Shown here: in pieces, positions 62,101 to 64,000 of the stretch
Numbering within the stretch: the first letter of the stretch is position 1
Layout of the letters: every line of letters starts with the position of its first letter
From: Betaproteobacteria bacterium UBA1934
GTDB taxonomy: Bacteria > Pseudomonadota > Gammaproteobacteria > Burkholderiales > Rhodocyclaceae
DNA length: 64,000 bases
Assembly (NCBI GenBank): GCA_002337055.1
Contig: DDFG01000004.1
Span: forward strand, 500,382-564,381
Direction: 5' to 3'
Notes under the pieces: generated by a model
Seen by the model: the letters and a program-made list of their open reading frames with translations, nothing else
Told to the model about the DNA's origin: nothing
The model's database searches: none
Made by a program: the position numbers and the translations under genes

Positions 62101-63051
62101 CTGCCGAATGAAGCGCATGATGGTCGCGGCGATGAACAGGTTGGCGGCCAGAAATATCGCCATCAGCCACCTTAGGTTGTACCAGACGGGTTCGAGTACT
62201 TCTTCCCTGTCCGTGGAGGCGACAATCTGCCACGACGTTCCCGACACCGGCTGATAGGCGGCAAGTACCTTGGCGCCACGGTAGCTAACGCCTCTGAGCG
62301 TTCCCGGCGCGGTCGCCAGCACCGCGGTCGCCGCCGGTGAACCTTGTGTGCGAAGCGGCTGGCTGAACTGCATGCCCATCAGCTTATCGAACTTGAGGTC
62401 ATTCATATAGCGAACGACATTGCCCTCGCGGCGCACCAGATAGGATTCCGAGGTCTCGCTCGCGGTCGGCCAGGTAATCACATAGGGATACAACGAAGCT
62501 CGCGGATCGGTCCGCAAAACGATCAGGGCCACGACATCGCGAGTGGCCGATGCATGGTCGAATATCGGCACCACCCAGTCCATATGGACATGATCCGGAT
62601 CGTCCCGATGCAGGTCGCTGCGCACGATCTGCCCCTCGCGCACGACCTGCCGACCGATTTCGAGCAGGGATTCGGGCATATCGGTGTAGTTGCCCAACGC
62701 GATCAGCGGCTTGCCATGCACATCGAGCAACAGGACGCCCACGTAACCGTAGGCATCGATCATCGCTTCCAGACGACTCGTGAGGGCGTTGCGGTCAGCG
62801 TGATCGTCGGGATGGCGCACCAGATGATGAATGCGCTGCGAGAGATTAATGGAGGATGTCAGGATTAGGCTGTCACCCTGGCGTTCCTGCATCCAGCTCG
62901 CGATCTGTTCGGCTTTCAGGTGGGCGATGCTGCGCAAGTCGTTGAAACTGTCTTCTTCTACTCGCGCCCCTTCGAGGCGGACATAGATGGCCGCCACCAG
63001 CGTTTGCAACAGCAATAGGATGACAACGACCAGCGTGATTCGTCTCAGCAT
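59200..63051 (-). CDS. Large hybrid histidine kinase: Cache-PAS-PAS-PAS-HisKA-HATPase-REC-HPt
   Basis: About 1283 residues. Two membrane helices (ITLVVVILLLLQTLVAAIYV at the start, WLMAIFLAANLFIAATIM near 305) enclose a Cache-type periplasmic sensor. Three PAS domains follow (near 340-460, 500-610 and 625-740; the last two have FNAAPAGIVMLEDRTVV and FDAASSGILLLQQDIVV), with a coiled linker between the first two. Then HisKA (His in NMSHEIRTPMNA), HATPase_c (INFANNAVKF, DTGIGIA, GTGLGLAI), one receiver (VLMDMQMPVMDG) and an HPt (His in RLAHTLKGAAANLG). ATG 63051 is chosen because GGAGGGG and CAGGGG lie just upstream; ATG 63075 is eight codons longer. Convergent with the S46 gene and divergent from radC. 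Confidence 0.93.
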   Translation of the reverse strand: MLRRITLVVVILLLLQTLVAAIYVRLEGARVEEDSFNDLRSIAHLKAEQIASWMQERQGDSLILTSSINLSQRIHHLVRHPDDHADRNALTSRLEAMIDAYGYVGVLLLDVHGKPLIALGNYTDMPESLLEIGRQVVREGQIVRSDLHRDDPDHVHMDWVVPIFDHASATRDVVALIVLRTDPRASLYPYVITWPTASETSESYLVRREGNVVRYMNDLKFDKLMGMQFSQPLRTQGSPAATAVLATAPGTLRGVSYRGAKVLAAYQPVSGTSWQIVASTDREEVLEPVWYNLRWLMAIFLAANLFIAATIMRFIRQQERLKALEVEAETARMNRRIQTLGDNLPGGYVFQFERPINGQAGFNYISAGVEKIHGLSPVAVLGEASLLLRQIHPDSLEEYSVREARSARALEVFSMILRYQAPDRSAGWLYVSSKPHRSEEGGIIWDGLALDVTEQKTTEQELLAYRHELEEKVAQRTAELAAASKSLAVSNQQLEALFNAAPAGIVMLEDRTVVRCNTTAERMLGYEPGEMGGTTTRAWYPDNEIFIEVGRQLREAHLATGEYHGEWELVRRDGSRFWCRYSTRVVSPGNPEAGVVGVFSDITAERIAAEALRRAHDEQEAVFDAASSGILLLQQDIVVRCNQTMSHILGYTVDELVGHSTRSWYPCEDEFRDVGRKMKACFARREGYSEDRQLLRKHGTAIWCRLTARPIDFDQPQKGVAGMVEDISLERAAFESLQKGQELAVEAARVKSEFLANMSHEIRTPMNAIIGMTHLAMRTELTALQRDYLRKIGTSSQHLLGIINDVLDFSKIEAGKLTIEHLDFKLEAVLENVVNLVAEKAAAKGLKVALDVDPSLPAWLTGDPLRLGQILINFANNAVKFTERGEIRIVMRREQETGDELLLRGTVIDTGIGIAEEHKRRLFESFQQADSSTTRQYGGTGLGLAISKRIAELMGGRVGVESELGKGSAFWFVVRVKRGVSLESESTGKAPFVGRGKGTPDTRHEQVAGLRGRRILLVEDNAVNQEVAVELLREAGSVVEIAENGRLALSKVQTGAYDLVLMDMQMPVMDGIEAAIEIRKLPHLASLPIIAMTANVMQADRERCLAAGMQGHIGKPIEPRELWGVLRRFLPESAGDDTGTAGALLTSISADQQAASKMPADDPAGALQKIPGLNSQDGLRRVLGRVPFYLSLLRRFSDHHGDDVERIVEALAENDRESAERLAHTLKGAAANLGAVQVQADAAVLEMALRRGETDVASQLAGLQGSLDGLVTALERQFGSIQP

Positions 63052-63161
63052 CGCCCCTGTTCTCCCCTCCGTCATATGGTGCTACGACTCATGCCTGTTT
63101 GACAATCCCGTCACGCCGCTTTTCGCGGTTAAAATGCGGTTCGATCACTCATCCACTCACT

Positions 63162-63839
63162 ATGGCAATCAGCGATTGGCCCGAAGGCGAACGACCCCGC
63201 GAGCGTTTGTTGCGACATGGTGCCGCCGCACTCTCCGATGCCGAGTTGCTGGCGATCTATCTGCGCGTTGGGGTGCGCGGCAAGAGTGCGGTTGATTTGG
63301 CGCGCGACCTACTGGCGCGGTTCGACGGACAATTGGGCCAACTGGCGGAGGCTCCCCTCGAGCGACTGGCGCAGGTTTCCGGCATCGGCACCGCCAAGGC
63401 GGCCCAGCTCAAAGCGAGTTTTGAACTGGCTCGAAGAGCGCTGGCGCAGGTCATGCTGGAACGCGACAATCTCGCCTCGCCCTCAGCCGTGCGCCAATGG
63501 TTGAAACTCAAGCTGGCAACTCGCCCGCATGAGGTTTTCATGGTTTTGTGGCTGGACGCCCAGAACCGCCTGCTGGCCGCCGAGGAACTGTTTCGCGGCA
63601 GCCTGACCGCCACCAGCGTGTACCCGCGCGAGGTGGTTAAATCAGCCTTGCAGCACAATGCCGCTGCCGTTATCCTGGCGCACAACCACCCCTCCGGCGC
63701 GCAAGATGCCTCGGCAGCCGACCGGCACCTGACCGAACGGCTCAAGGAGGCGCTTGCGCTGGTCGACGTGCGCCTGATTGACCATTTCATCGTCTCCGGC
63801 AACGGCATGATTTCATTTGCCGAACAGGGATGGATATAA
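63162..63839 (+). CDS. radC: RadC family JAMM-domain DNA repair-associated protein
   Basis: 225-residue RadC. N-terminal helix-hairpin-helix region (LAQVSGIGTAKAAQLKASFELARR) and a C-terminal JAMM metalloprotease-like fold with the zinc motif HNHPSGAQDASAAD and upstream Glu. Despite its name, its role in recombination or repair is unsettled. ATG 63162 begins MAISDWPEGERPRERLL, the usual family start; no ribosome site is obvious. It sits immediately upstream of rpmB, an arrangement conserved in proteobacteria. Confidence 0.95.
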   Translation: MAISDWPEGERPRERLLRHGAAALSDAELLAIYLRVGVRGKSAVDLARDLLARFDGQLGQLAEAPLERLAQVSGIGTAKAAQLKASFELARRALAQVMLERDNLASPSAVRQWLKLKLATRPHEVFMVLWLDAQNRLLAAEELFRGSLTATSVYPREVVKSALQHNAAAVILAHNHPSGAQDASAADRHLTERLKEALALVDVRLIDHFIVSGNGMISFAEQGWI

Positions 63840-63846
63840 AAAATGC

Positions 63847-63876
63847 TTGAATTCTCCGGCACATATCCGCTACAAT
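63847..63876 (+). promoter_or_regulatory. Strong sigma-70-type promoter of rpmB
   Basis: TTGAAT (63847-63852), 18-base spacer, TACAAT (63871-63876), 38 bases before the rpmB start. Suited to constitutive ribosomal protein expression. Confidence 0.65.
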
Positions 63877-63913
63877 CACGGGCTTTCTTCTAGCGAATTC
63901 TGGAGTACCGATC

Positions 63914-64000
63914 ATGGCACGTGTCTGCCAAGTGACGGGCAAAGCCCCGATGGTGGGTAACAATGTTTCCCACGCCAACAACAAGACCAAGCGCCGCTTC
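63914..64000 (+). CDS. rpmB: 50S ribosomal protein L28, 3' end outside window
   Basis: The first 29 residues ([20 protein letters not shown]... to KTKRRF) are the typical L28 N terminus. TGGAG at 63901-63905 lies 8 bases before the ATG. The frame is open to the window edge; rpmG (L33) would normally follow. Confidence 0.97.

Noticed and set aside
63099..63135. TTGACA (63099-63104) and TAAAAT (63130-63135) as the radC promoter
   Set aside because: The spacer is 25 bases, far from the 16-19 expected.
1..64000. CRISPR arrays, tRNA or rRNA genes, phage or insertion sequences
   Set aside because: No regularly spaced repeats, cloverleaf-like sequences, rRNA landmarks, integrase or transposase frames were seen.

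Overview
The window looks like chromosome from a betaproteobacterium, most probably of the Rhodocyclales type. This rests on high G+C, strong purine-rich ribosome sites, class II (B12) ribonucleotide reductase, many PhaJ/MaoC-type hydratases, a PEP-CTERM protein, abundant large hybrid histidine kinases and the radC-rpmB pair. The lineage is an inference from gene content; no rRNA or tRNA gene was seen. About 47 genes are supported, and most of the window is ordinary vertically inherited chromosome.

Layout. 1-2.1 kb: the end of a sensor kinase plus an overlapping receiver-kinase. 2.2-9.5 kb: an acyl metabolism block: FabI-type enoyl reductase, three consecutive single-domain MaoC hydratases, a MaoC-Pta fusion, an orphan branched-chain-type binding protein and a family I CoA-transferase. 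Only one of the four MaoC domains keeps both catalytic residues. 9.7-11.3 kb: a chemoreceptor broken by one in-frame amber codon. 11.4-14.4 kb: nrdJ behind two textbook NrdR boxes. 14.5-25.3 kb: a reactive-sulfur region: DUF134 protein, an 829-residue CoA-disulfide-reductase/rhodanese/TusA/DsrE fusion, NifX-like protein, two rhodaneses, sulfide:quinone oxidoreductase with a tiny partner, then an RND pump ending in a DUF2892 membrane protein. 25.3-30.7 kb: diguanylate cyclase and purine/uracil salvage (apt, NCS2 permease, upp, uraA). 30.8-43 kb: HDOD protein, a methyltransferase, an apparently inserted block (mbfA, FMN reductase, DUF2721, carbonic anhydrase), a VIT/vWA protein, an S9 peptidase and a PEP-CTERM protein. 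43-50.4 kb: two large kinases, a lone receiver and a second methyltransferase. 50.5-64 kb: a frameshifted gene, bcp, PIN-PhoH, transglutaminase-like protein, OPT transporter, S46 peptidase, a 1.28k-residue hybrid kinase, radC and the start of rpmB.

Most notable observations: (1) the tandem MaoC array with three of four active sites eroded; (2) a pair of diverged direct repeats of about 230 bp (32769-32998 and 36828-37062), each spanning a vWA-gene stop / methyltransferase start junction, which bracket the 3.8-kb mbfA block and show that the vWA and methyltransferase genes were once adjacent and coupled; (3) a transglutaminase-fold protein with Ser in place of the catalytic Cys; (4) the amber-interrupted chemoreceptor; (5) a diguanylate cyclase whose start sits directly behind a consensus -10 and a perfect dyad, with no ribosome site. 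No CRISPR array, phage or intact insertion sequence was seen.
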